Assembly: GCA_963920635.1 (NCBI GenBank)
Contig: OY987305.1
Location: 5,371,153 to 5,435,152 of the forward strand
Reading direction: 5' to 3'
From: Pseudeuparius sepicola
Taxonomy: Eukaryota > Arthropoda > Insecta > Coleoptera > Anthribidae
DNA: 64,000 nucleotides
In this document: positions 20,414-30,996 of the stretch, piece by piece
Position numbering within the stretch: position 1 is the stretch's first letter
How the letters are laid out: the number at the start of each line of letters is the position of its first letter
Position numbers and translations under genes: made by a program
The notes under the pieces: model-generated
The model's database searches: none
Seen by the model: only the letters and a program-made list of their open reading frames with translations
What the model was told of the DNA's origin: nothing

Positions 20414-21511
20414 CTCACCCACCAGTTGATTGACATTGAAAAATGAAAAAGGTAATAAATTCACTGATTATGCATAAATTTTTTTAAATATCTGGGAAAA
20501 GGTACAAAAAAGTAAATTTACGATATATGTTGTGCAACTGGAAACTCCGCGCCAGCTTAACAGCTGATCAGGTGAACGCCGTTAACAAGGGGTTTTAATA
20601 CATTTTTGAAAATATTTTTTTCTTTTTTCTGGTTGACTTTTAAATTTTTTAAATTTCGAATTCTTATTAAGCTATTTTTTCCCACCTGTGGTTAAAATTT
20701 TTTACATCATGACTGAATCACCCTGTATATGTAGATATCTACCCCCAAAAATTTGAAGAATAATATTAGCGTTTTTTTACAAATCTGACATTATGATGTC
20801 TTTCAGCATCTTCGAAAATATACAATGTTCGCATCAAAGAGAAACAGTTTATAAAATAAAAAATATATTTATAATATTTTTAGGCATTTCCCGGCAGAAA
20901 AAATCTAAACATTTTTTTCTTAGGCTTAATAGACCCCCTACATTTAAAAAAGTAAAGAAAATTCATGAAAAGGACCTGTATGATTGTTAGGTATTTATTT
21001 CGTATTTTCTCGACTCACTAGAATTTAGTCAAGATTTGTAAATGTGGCCGTTTTTTTAAACCGCGTCCAAAACAATGACGATCTGATCACCCTGTTCTCT
21101 AGACTGTTAAGAAGTTTTTATCGCAATGGGGAACTTGCACAAAAATTAAATTTGAAAAATATTACTTTTAAACGTAATTTATTGCCATTAAATGAACCAC
21201 AGTTCACAAAAAACTAATTTTTTATTTTTATGTAATAAATATAAGCAATTAAAAACTGCATAATTCAAATCATTCTTGTAACGCGCCCTCCTTGGTTGTG
21301 ACGTCAAGTAGCTCGTTGGTGGTGGCGTCTCTGGTGGGCGGCGGCACCATGTATAAACTAATATGGGCGGCACATGTATCAAAACTACAGCACCACGAAA
21401 GCTTTGTTTAGGAAGATCAACGAGAACGTCCCATCCTTGTCTGTCCGTCTTATTATATTCTATCTCAGTCTTGATATTGCTGATAATGTTTGAAAAGAGT
21501 GTGCTGTATTA
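20414..21511. other. Unassigned spacer
   Basis: No gene recognised. A stretch from about 20884 (GGCATTTCCCGG and the following AATAG) resembles one at about 24064, suggesting an old dispersed repeat. ATCACCCTGTATATG at about 20728 looks like a stray end of the CAGGGTG type. Confidence 0.4.
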
Positions 21512-21884
21512 AATAGTTATTTACATTGCGAGATGCGTAAGCGCACTTTTTTGGCCGAGGAGGTTGTTTAAAGCCCGTGTTGCCTCGGGTCTTAAAACTC
21601 GCCTGCATTGAGCAATGTATTACATTTTTCCTGCTACTGACAATTTCATATTAGGTAGGTAAGTACTTTGAATTTAAATACACTATGGAGTAGATTGTAA
21701 GTAATAATCTTCATAATAACCATTGTCCAATTATCACTAAAAATGATAATCAGTGATAAATATAAGAGGTAGAATGCAGTGATAATTAAAGAAAACTTCT
21801 GCGATTGAACCCGGGACCTACGAATTACTAGTCCCGTGGCCTCACCATTCAGTTAAAGAAGTGCTTGTTAAATTTAAACTTTTA
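21512..21884 (-). mobile_element. tRNA-derived SINE-like repeat, minus-strand copy
   Basis: Read on the minus strand, it begins AAATTTAACAAGCACTTC, then a tRNA-like head with ACTAGTAATTCGTAGGTCCC and a good B box (GGGTTCAATC). The body includes GATTATCATTTTTAGTGATA. It ends with an imperfect hairpin based on CTCGGCCAAAAAAGTGC and then GTAAATAACTATTT. The mirrored copy at 25002-25413 has the same order. The head most resembles a tRNA with an AGT-type anticodon region; it is too damaged to be a working tRNA gene. Confidence 0.65.
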
Positions 21885-22599
21885 GGGGGTTCTTATTTTT
21901 GACCTACATCAGATCCCTCTGAAAATGGGTCGCCGAACTGTTATTTTTAACGTTCAATTTCCATTCTTCCTTCTCTAATTCTGTGTAGTTGTCACGTTGT
22001 CACTCCTGTCACTGCCTTCCGATCTATCGAGCGGTGTGACGTCACAACCATTCCCGCGCTTTTCGTGTCCTTTCAAATGAATGGCTTGCGGTCACAACTT
22101 TAATTATTTATTGCAAATTAAATATTGCGATTTGAGGGCTGATATTTGGTATGTGCTCCTTCTATATATAGGCAAATAAATTAAAGAAATAAAAAAGATG
22201 TTCGAGTTCCCCATTATATTTGCACATGCGCGTGAGTGTTTCAGTCCGTATACGACCGCCGATTCGGTAAAAATGTTTGCTCAAAAAATACTTACCCCTC
22301 TTAAGGCGGCCCCCATGATTATTGAAAGAGCACGGAGCCGTAAGTTAAAAGGAGGAATCCCGCAGCACCGCGCAGAGAGAGCGTTATGCCCACATAATAT
22401 CTCCGTTATATCCCCCCGGAAAGATGTTGAAAGCGGAATGAATCGCCGAAGAATATATAAACGATTCGAAATGAAAAATCATAACGATTTTTCATCCCCG
22501 GCGAGAATAGTGCTCGCGCCAGGGCGGCCATAACTCATATTTTCGGCTCCGCGGGTTCATCTTGACGAATGGATGGAAGATCAGCAGGAGGCGATTAAG

Positions 22600-22632
<33 letters not shown>

Positions 22633-22934
22633 CCAATCAGGGGGTGCGAATCTCTCAAGAGGTGCACGGGACGTCCCTGGGTAATCTTTGAGAAAATCGC
22701 CCTTCACCATGAGAAATGACCGACTCTGCGGAGCTCACCGCTGCGGGATGACCCCTGCTTCTGCACTACACAATGGGCTGTAACTAGAACAACGGACGGG
22801 TGTCAACTTTAACCGGGGCGAAAATTATTTCGGGCGTTGTTCTACTAGCCTCGACACAAGCACGAGCAAGTTTTATAACATATTTCATCATCGACTTATC
22901 ACCTCATAAAATATACAGTGCGGAGTATGGAATG
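21885..22934. other. Unassigned, GC-richer segment with a (TA)n microsatellite
   Basis: The segment 22198-22560 is GC-richer than its surroundings. It holds a 111-codon open frame that matches no family I know and is rich in Arg and Pro, so it may be non-coding. A (TA)n run of about 30 bp follows near 22600. Confidence 0.4.
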
Positions 22935-23850
22935 TCTGTTTTGTACAATTGGTTCAGTGACAAACTGCTGACAGTCAACTTCTCTAAAACGTACTTCATG
23001 CCTTTTAGTTGCTATGGCGACACTCTTCCACAGTTCAACACACTAAACTTTAACCACAACAACGAAACTGTATCAATTAGACATGTCCACAAACCCAAAT
23101 ACCTCGGAGTCTATTTTGATTCCCATTTAAGATGGAACTATCAAATGGAGTTCTTTGCAAGAAGCTCCGTATTTATATGTCGAAATTTAAAATGTTTAAA
23201 AAATCTTGAATGTCAGCTCACTTAAAACTCTTTATGACTCCTTAGTTCAAAGCCACTTAAATGTATGGCATTCTTGTCTGGGGTGGAGTGACTAAAGAAC
23301 ACATGCAGAATCTCATGGTGATCTAGATCTACGCCAGCTATTCCTGCGGTCACTAGCACTATATCACTTTAAAAATAAACACAAATTCAAACAAATAATA
23401 CACACATACAATATCCGTCACAAAACTAAAACTACACATCTCCCCCTTGTATGCAAAACAATTTCCCAAAGATCTTCCGCTTACCCTGTGAGGGTAAGCT
23501 GTGCCTCTGTCCTTTGGTATACGCCAGTATACCATCTGAAATTAGAAATTTAAATTCATTAAAGATGTTTAAGAGCAAGATATCGAAATGGATACTTACC
23601 CAACCAAGAAACTTTGCACATGGAATAATCGACAGAAAGAACACTTATTACACTTAAAGAGACACTATCTGCTGTTGTACCTATTGTTACTAAGTATTAC
23701 TAATGTTTGTCGAACCCACGCACAAGGTTGTATACCTTCCTGTGGGACCATATTTATTTATTTATCTACGCTACTGTAATCTGTAATTTGTAATCATATT
23801 AATAATTTGTGTAGTTGATAAATAAATTTATTTATTATTTATTATTTGTC
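22935..23850 (+). pseudogene. 5'-truncated non-LTR retrotransposon, C-terminal reverse transcriptase region
   Basis: The frame near 22940-23225 reads like the palm-thumb end of a non-LTR reverse transcriptase: NWFSDKLLTVNFSKT, then KYLGVYFDSHLRWNYQM, typical of Jockey/CR1-type enzymes. A frameshift and stop at about 23222 break it. Further pieces continue in other frames, including a terminal segment like IPSEIRNLNSLKMFKSKI near 23525-23590. The unit ends in an AATAAATTTATTTATTATT tail, as expected for a retrotransposed 3' end. The catalytic YxDD part lies upstream and is absent. It is dead. Confidence 0.75.
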
Positions 23851-25001
23851 CTTCAAATTATTTAATTTTTTTTTATTAAGTAAACTTTTTACAATATGTA
23901 CATTAAATATACCTCGAAATTGGTATTCAATGAGAATAGCCCTTGTTGCCGCGATTTCGCTAATCAATATCGACCATAATTTCGCCAAAATTGAGAATTG
24001 TCAGCTCTCTGTTTAAACGTTAAAACCAAATCGATATTTTCTCAATTCAGCTTATAGAAACACGGCATTTCCCGGACGAAAACTATAAAAAAATTGCTTT
24101 GGACTTAATAGGTCACTACAATAAAAAAACAAATCATGTAAAAACCTATTTGATAGGTAGTGACAAATTTAATGTAAATATATTTGAACGTATTTTTTTT
24201 TTGAAGAATTCTTAAGCCTTATAAATTTCTCTTAAAAATGTATATATTTTGTGTGAATGTTTAGCAATACAAGTTAGTGGTGTGATAAATCTAATGATAT
24301 AAGGAAAAATTGCTCCTGTGTGAAATTTTAAAATAATTGGCCTACTTTTATTTTTGCTATTTTTTAAGGATTATTCTAGGAAGGTAAAGTGTCTTTTGTA
24401 AAAAATAGATAAAAACATTTTATAAGAAAATGTTATCGAGGATTGCATATTGTTTCCCTATACATATAAAGATTCTAATAAAATTATAAAAGTGAAAGTA
24501 GGCTGATTATTTTGAAAGGGACGCGATAAATCTTGAAGGACACTGTATAACACACGCTGTATAATGACTGCAACATTTACCCTACAAATCTCATAAAAGA
24601 TTAAAAAATAAAAAATAAAAACAAGCTTTTATTTAAGTCATGTAGTAAAACGAATAAAATAAGTTTTCCTGCTCCCTCCCCCGTAAGTTCACTTTACATA
24701 CTCGCCAACAGGCCCGAAAGCGAAAGTCAAATGTTCGAGGTGCCCTGTTATTTTGGTTGCTAGCTGCGAAAGTGGTTGCTAGGTACAAAAAGTATTGCTT
24801 AGCAACCCTTACGCAGCAAGGACCTTAAAACCAATAATAAAATATATGTAGCAACGCGAATCTTGCGTCAATTTTAATAGGTTTCACAACAATCGTTTTA
24901 CAAACTGGTTTTAATCATAAAGAACAAGAATTATACCAAAGAAAAATTAATAATTTACATCTTTCTCTGGCGTCAAATAAGAGCCGCATAACAGAACAAA
25001 T
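23851..25001. other. Unassigned AT-rich sequence
   Basis: A short piece at about 24617-24665 (AAGCTTTTATTTAAG then GAATAAAATAAG) matches the arm of the foldback at 44115-44510. A hairpin of GTTGCTAGG and CTTAGCAAC lies near 24775-24810. No gene was seen. Confidence 0.4.
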
Positions 25002-25413
25002 TTGACAAGCACCGCGCTATCGGTGGGGTAAGAGTACGCGATTAGTAATTCGTAGATCCATGGTTCAAATCCCGTACAAAGCTCAACATTTTTTATTTAT
25101 TTTTTATTATCGCTGCATTCTGCCTCTTATATTTATCACTGATTATCATTTTTAGTAATTGAACAAAGGTTATTTTGAAGATCATTATTACTCACAATCT
25201 ACTCCATAATAATGTATTTAGAGCTTTATTCAAAGTACCTATAACTTGAAATTTTCGGTAGCAGGAAAAATGTAATACATTGCACGATGCGTAAGCTCTT
25301 TTTTGGCCTCGGAGGTACTTTTAATGACCGAGGCAACTCGCGTTGCCTCGGTCTTTAAACAACCTCCTCGGCCAAAAAAGTGCACTTACGCATCTGGCAA
25401 TGTAAATAACTAT
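25002..25413 (+). mobile_element. tRNA-derived SINE-like repeat, plus-strand copy
   Basis: Starts AAATTTGACAAGCACC. A tRNA-like head follows, with GGTAAGAGTACGCG, ATTAGTAATTCGTAG and B box GGTTCAAATCC at about 25067. The body includes CTTATATTTATCACTGATTATC. A strong hairpin (about 25275-25405, core GACCGAGGCAACTCGCGTTG) precedes the terminal GTAAATAACTATT. It is the mirror of 21512-21884. Confidence 0.65.
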
Positions 25414-25573
25414 TACCAAAAAGGTTGTGGGGGTCCATTTTTAATTGTAAGATAAAAATTCAAAGTCTTGAACGAAAATAAATCTAATGTAATAAGTATA
25501 AAGTGACTAGTTTCGGCTATAAGCCTAAAATATGTAATAACAAAAACTATGATAATATTATTATACAATATAA
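25414..25573. other. Short spacer between two repeats
   Basis: 160 bp separating the tRNA-like and 5S-like repeats. It shows no similarity that I can see to the 1.1-kb spacer at 20414-21511, the equivalent position on the left side. Confidence 0.5.
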
Positions 25574-26172
25574 TAGTTATTTATGTACCAAGGCACTGAA
25601 GTCAACTTTTTATGACTCATGTGGAATTTAGTTACCGAGGCCTCTGGCCGAGGCAAATAAACCACATGAGTCATAAAAAGAACTTCAGTGCCGAGATATG
25701 TACATATTATATATTTTTTTAATCGAAAAAAAAATGATTTATTAGGCAAGAAAATAATAATAAGGCATCACCCCGATCACCCGTCCATGAACCGACTACG
25801 CGCGGAGTTGCTTGACTTTGACGATCGCTGTACCTAGGTCAAGTAAGACAAGACACGGCATCTTCGTACAAAAAACCAAACTGCTGCTTCTTGTGCAGCC
25901 TACACAACAAATCTATTGATATTCAAATTTACTAAAATATGTATACTAAAGGATGGCGTTTCTATAGGAAACAATTTCGCAATGTTTACGAAAAGTTAAA
26001 TGGGCCTTTATCGGCCGGGTTTTGTATGTTTGGTCACTTTTGACGGGCGATTTCTCCGCGTCTGACGTTTGATGTTTACACATCTCGCCAAGGCCTATAA
26101 TGTAGCCCATTATTGTACGATTTCTGTGCTTTTAATAACGATTTTGGGACACTTTACTGACGATTTCAAGAA
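25574..26172 (-). repeat. 5S-rRNA-like composite repeat with hairpin tail, copy 2 (inverted)
   Basis: Mirror image of 19798-20413. The minus strand carries the 5S-like boxes at 25770-25829 (AAGTCAAGCAACTCCGCGCG and TCATGGACGGGTGATCGGG, closer to 5S than copy 1 at the second box). The hairpin at about 25588-25695 and the AATAACTATT terminus are conserved. The outer end CTTGAAATCGTCAGTAAAGT matches copy 1 out to the same point. Confidence 0.62.
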
Positions 26173-26579
26173 AATTACCTTATTGTAATATGGTTCACAA
26201 ATAAAATAAAATCATAAATAAATGTCAATATAATATTTGACTTTTTTTTAGAGAGACATTGGCAGAAGATAAAAAGAATATAATTTAAAAGTTGTGAAAG
26301 TTAAAAATTTTTTAACTAAATCTAGGAAAACATTAAATTCCAAATTAACATTATTGTCGAGACAAATAATAATATTAGAATTATTTACAGCTTTAAAAAT
26401 CTCTAAAATTTCAAGTAATTCCAACCGTTTTCTTTTATTGCAAATGTGTAAAGCCTTGAAATTATTAATAATATCAAATTTATGATTTATAGTATGTAAT
26501 TTGAGGAGAATTAGTTAGTGTCTAACTAATTCTCAGTTTTCAAATCACATACTAGAAACAAGAGACACTCTATGGTATA
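26173..26579. other. AT-rich spacer with a palindrome at about 26491-26551
   Basis: GAGAATTAGTTAG and its mirror CTAACTAATTCTC face each other across TGT, with extended imperfect arms (GTATGTAATTTGAG / CAAATCACATAC). No gene was seen. Confidence 0.5.
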
Positions 26580-26950
26580 CTATACTAAAACCAAATAACT
26601 CTTACGCCTGATGTAAACAAGAACGTGCGCGTTGAGATTTTCGCCAGAACCGCACTGAGGTACGACCATTATTTAATTTTACTTTTCGTCAAAATATTTC
26701 GGAAAAAAAATATTGGCTTAATTAAAATGAGTCAAAACATCGATAAAATTATTTGTGGCAGTGTCTAAATAGCTGAAAAACGACAAGATAAAACCACACA
26801 AATACGCGTTTGCGATCGAGTAGGTACATCCCTGTTGCCAAACGCGCTGATATTTTATGGCCTATTGACCAATCGCCTTATTTCGCGGAACGACTTCGAA
26901 CGCGTGCTTTTATTTACGCCAGGCGTAAGAGTTACTTGATTTTAGTATAC
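26580..26950. mobile_element. Small inverted-repeat MITE with TATACTAAAA ends
   Basis: Arms of about 50 bp: TATACTAAAACCAAATAACT then CTTACGCCTGATGTAAA at the left, mirrored at about 26897-26950. It is about 370 bp long and non-coding. The TA-rich ends make the exact boundary and target duplication uncertain. Confidence 0.65.
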
Positions 26951-27905
26951 TTGTCACCAAAAGTGTGTGCAATTGGGTGGAAGTGGTTCAAAATTCAGTT
27001 GCAAGATTTCAGTATACACACACACCAAAACAGAGCAAGTTAAAAAAGCTTGTAAAAAAGGCAGATCATAATGACGTCTATGGTTTTATATTGAAAACAT
27101 GATCTAAACCTAACCTGTAATAATCTCACAGGATTATCTGTGCTTGGTACAGGTTTGTTTATCCTCCAGTGTCTATTTACGAGACTTATAGACAAAACTT
27201 TTCTCCTAGTTTTCTAGTTTTACGATTTATTTGTTATTAATTCTATAATCTATTATAATAAGAACCACATGATATGTGGCTTAAATCTGTACTAAATAAA
27301 GATGGCAAGTAAACACCTACGCCTGACGTTACTGGTCCAAAGGTGTTTGGCCGAAATGTACAGTTCTTTCAAAGGCCCCCCTTTAGTCTGCAATGTTATA
27401 TCCTACACGTAATTTTGCTTTGATGCATTCCTATCTAATTTCGCTGTGAGCAGTTTTCGGACTCTGAAGGCGAAATGTTTCGCTTGCGCATTTGGTCTCC
27501 TATCTGTTTTTAATCAGTAATGAATATCATGTACACAGCGAATAGGAGAGTTAGATAATCTAGCTCTTTAATATCGCCTTTTTTCTAGGCGCAATCTACT
27601 GCCCGAACGCCGGGCAAAAGGAAGAGCCTTCAACATAGAAAGGGGGGAAGTTTACGTACTTTTGAGGGATTAAGGAGGATTTAAAAGGCCCGCCATGTTG
27701 AATTTTTTATTTTGGCTGTTGGAAACTCGTGAGCTAAATATAGTATCGATAGTCGATATTGCGCGCCTGCAAAATTTTAGCATGTGTATCGAGCGTTCAT
27801 TTAAATTTAACCTTAACTTAGCGCTGGAAATTCAAATATAGGTTTCGATGTTTTGCAATATAACATTTTGACAACTTTCGGGGTCGCACCGCCATGAGAA
27901 AAGTC
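26951..27905. other. Unassigned sequence
   Basis: No coding exon or repeat recognised. Confidence 0.35.
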
Positions 27906-28289
27906 GTAAACCGTGTACGCAGAAATTGACAAAACGTGCCCCACAACACCTGTTAACTCAACATTCGAAACATAAAATTTTCGCCTACCGCTTTCAAATG
28001 CTACAGATCAACTGTACAGTCAAAATGATGAAAATAATGCCAAATGGACATTGGTCAAAACACCACTGGCTTCCTTGAAATAGGGTGTCAAAATTTTGTC
28101 AAATTCAATCCTTTCCATTTTGAAAGCGAATAATTTTTGGTTCATTGTTCATAGGGATTTTTTTCTTACATTAAATTGTACAGTTGATCTGTAACCTTTG
28201 AAAGCGGTGGTAGGTGAAAATTTTGTTTCAAATGTTGGAGTCAACAGGCGTTTTGGGTCACGTTTTGTCAATTTCAACGCAAACGGTTA
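27906..28289. repeat. Inverted repeat, about 110-bp arms
   Basis: GTAAACCGTG...AATTGACAAAACGTG at the left mirrors CACGTTTTGTCAATTTC...AAACGG at the right. ACAGATCAACTGTACAGT near 28011 mirrors ACAGTTGATCTGTA near 28180. Probably a MITE core; the termini are not clear. Confidence 0.55.
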
Positions 28290-29595
28290 ATTTTATCGTT
28301 ATGAAACAAGAGTACCTTTTTGTTGCAGAATAAAAAGATGCACTAAAAAGTTGGATCTGAAAGACCAAAAAGATAACCTCAAAAAAGTTACGAGTAAAAG
28401 CACCATCCAAAAATAGTGCAAGTGGCGCACTCTGTGAGATACGTAGAAATTGACATTTTCAACTTATTCTCCATCCCCAAAAACACTGCAGTGCCAAATT
28501 TCAGTTTAGCAGCTCGATAATTTTGGGAGATATTGCCATAATTCAATTTGAAAGAAGTATCTCAGAAACGAAGAACTTTAGGACGTATGTTTATATGAAA
28601 GACCTACCTTAAAATGAGTTTTTCTATCATCTTTTAACGTTTGCCCTAAACTAACCAGAACACCCGGTATATTAGGAAAAATTAAGCAAAGACATGCGTT
28701 TTTACTATCTCAACCTACTATGAGGATGATTGGTGGTGTGAATTATGCCTGTCTTTTTTTTTAATTTCGTCGTAAAAGTTAGACCTTGGAAGTTAACTGG
28801 GGGGGGGGGGGTCGACAAAGATCGGAGATTACCGAATTTCTCTTTTTTCCTTGTTTATAGAAAGCAATATTCGAAACTCGAAGAAAAGTTGTGGCAAGTT
28901 GCTGAAAAAACCTGAGATAATTAATTCGAGAACTTAATTACGAACTTTCTTAAGAAGTCCTGTTTCATTATCTACTTAACCTGTTTGTGAATAAAAAAAC
29001 AAAAAATTGTTTGTATACGAAATTATGCCCCAATTAAAATTTGCAAGTCGGGTATTAAAACAACGTAAATCTTCCTAATGGGGCCAGTATTGCTTCCAAA
29101 TAAATAAGGAAGCTATCTCCGGAAAAATAAACCTTCAAAAACTGAAACAATACACTCCCCTAAAGTAAATCGATTAGTTAAATGCCTTCCTCTATTATAA
29201 CTAAGATTTATGGTATTTGGTTTCGGCTGTATCCGCTTCCACTCATTTAGAACTTGAGCAGAAAAACGCTGACAGTTGCCAATTTCCTAAAAACTTTTCC
29301 TGCTGGAGCTATTTTCTCATTTTCATTTGGCTCCTTAAAATTCATGGGAGAGTTTATATACCGTACGCTATTTATATTTATCTCGTCTTTTGAGGCGTTT
29401 TGCTCCAAAACTTCTTCCAAATCCTTATATTACTCCCCTCCTTTTTCCATGGGCGCCCAAGAGTTTTCTAAAACGAAGTACATTTAACTTAAATTCAATA
29501 TCTAACAAATTACTAGTTCCAATATGAATAGGCTAGTCAGGTCATATATGAAACAACATGCAGACAGATAATAGAGGTTTAATCGATTCCTCTCA
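28290..29595. other. Unassigned sequence with a G tract near 28799
   Basis: A run of about 12 G lies at 28799-28811. No gene recognised. Confidence 0.35.
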
Positions 29596-30731
29596 TATAC
29601 AGGGTGTTCAACTTTAAAACTGTACAAATCCGTAAAATCTTCTTCTTGGAGATAATCACCTAAACTTTTTTTGTTTGAAAGGTCTTCAAAAACCGCTTGT
29701 TTTGACCTCACTGCCATTTTCTCAATGCAAATCCAGGGCCGGCTGTTACTTTTTTATACACCCGATTTTCACTAAAACCATTTAGCGATTTTTTGATTTA
29801 AAATCTGACCCCACAGCGTTAATCAGAACACTCCAAAACCCCCATATACCAAAACAAAAAATATATAGGGAGTTCCATTCTGCAGGATGTCAAAGTTGGG
29901 CAAAATAGGAATTTTAAAGGCATCTGCCGAGTCAAGTGTACCTTGGAATCCCCTCAAAACAGTTGAATGGTCAATAAAACTACTCAAGGTGTTGGTGTGC
30001 AAAGGTCCAATACAAAATATACAGAGTGTTCTTATCTGTGCCATTTCAAACTACTGAATTTTTGGAACTTTATACGGGTAAAAATCGAGTATATCAAAAC
30101 CACTCCACACACTATGAACTGAATCCAAAAAATACAGAAGCCTGCCAGTCAGTAAGTCCATATCAGGTGTGCCACAACAGGAAACGCACAGAAAATGTAT
30201 CATCTTAGACAGTGACTTTGTTGAGAAAGATCCAATAATTTAAATTGTGTTTATTTGTTAGTTGGCATTTTGTAAAGAAATACATTACTTTCGTGTTTAT
30301 TAATATTTTTTCAACGATTTGAGAGCACTCTTGATCTGTATAAGTTTCATAAAATTTCAGAATTTGAAAGAATTCCATGGCACATTTGACTCGCCAGATG
30401 CCTTTAAAACTCCTATTTTGCTCAACTTTGACACCCTGCAGAATGGAACTACCTGTATATTTTTTATTCAAACTTGGTACTTGGGGGTTTTGGGGTGTTC
30501 TGATTAACGCAAGGGGTCAGATTTTAAATAAAAAAATCGCTAAATGGTTTTTGTGAAAATCGAGGGTATAAAAAAATCTCAGCCGGCCCTGGATTTGCAT
30601 TTTGAAAATGGCAGGAAGGTCAAAAGAAGCGGTTTTTGAAGACCTTTCAAACAAAAAAAAGTTTAGGCGATTATCTCCAAAAATGAAGATTTTACGGATT
30701 TGTACAGTTTTAAAGTTGGACACCCTGTATA
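29596..30731. mobile_element. Foldback element with TATACAGGGTG ends, upstream of LRR gene 1
   Basis: The left arm (29596 to about 29960) and right arm (about 30370-30731) are mirror images with some indels; both carry CAAATCCAGGGCCGGCTG-type and GAGTTCCATTCTGCAGG-type segments. The outer ends read TATACAGGGTGTTCAACTTT and its mirror. It ends about 240 bp before the splice acceptor of the LRR gene, so it lies in that gene's last 5' UTR intron. Confidence 0.8.
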
Positions 30732-30957
30732 TTTTACTCTGAAGTTGCTTCACGCATAGTGGTAAAGAAGATCACTACTATTTTAAATATTTTACGGTCT
30801 TTTTAAATCTCTAAGATTTTGGCGTTTACTTTGGACTATGCTTATAGGTATCTAAGTGACTAGTTCGCATTTGCGATCATCAAATCAATTTTAAAATTTT
30901 AATTGTCCACAAGATATTGAACAAAGGCTGATACCTACCAACTTATCTATATATATT

Positions 30958-30968
30958 TATTGTTGCAG
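30958..30968 (+). promoter_or_regulatory. 3' splice acceptor in the 5' UTR of LRR gene 1
   Basis: TTATTGTTGCAG ends at 30968, 28 nt before the ATG. The coding region itself is uninterrupted, so the upstream exon or exons must be non-coding. I could not place them. Confidence 0.6.
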
Positions 30969-30996
30969 GGTCGGTGAATGATGAAGCTCCCCAAAC

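Noticed and set aside
22198..22533. 111-codon open frame in a GC-richer segment
   Set aside because: No recognisable domain, odd composition, no splice or promoter context. Described only as unassigned sequence.
25020..25085. A functional tRNA gene
   Set aside because: The A and B boxes are recognisable, but the acceptor and T stems do not pair properly, and the mirrored copy at 21795-21884 shows that it is a SINE head.
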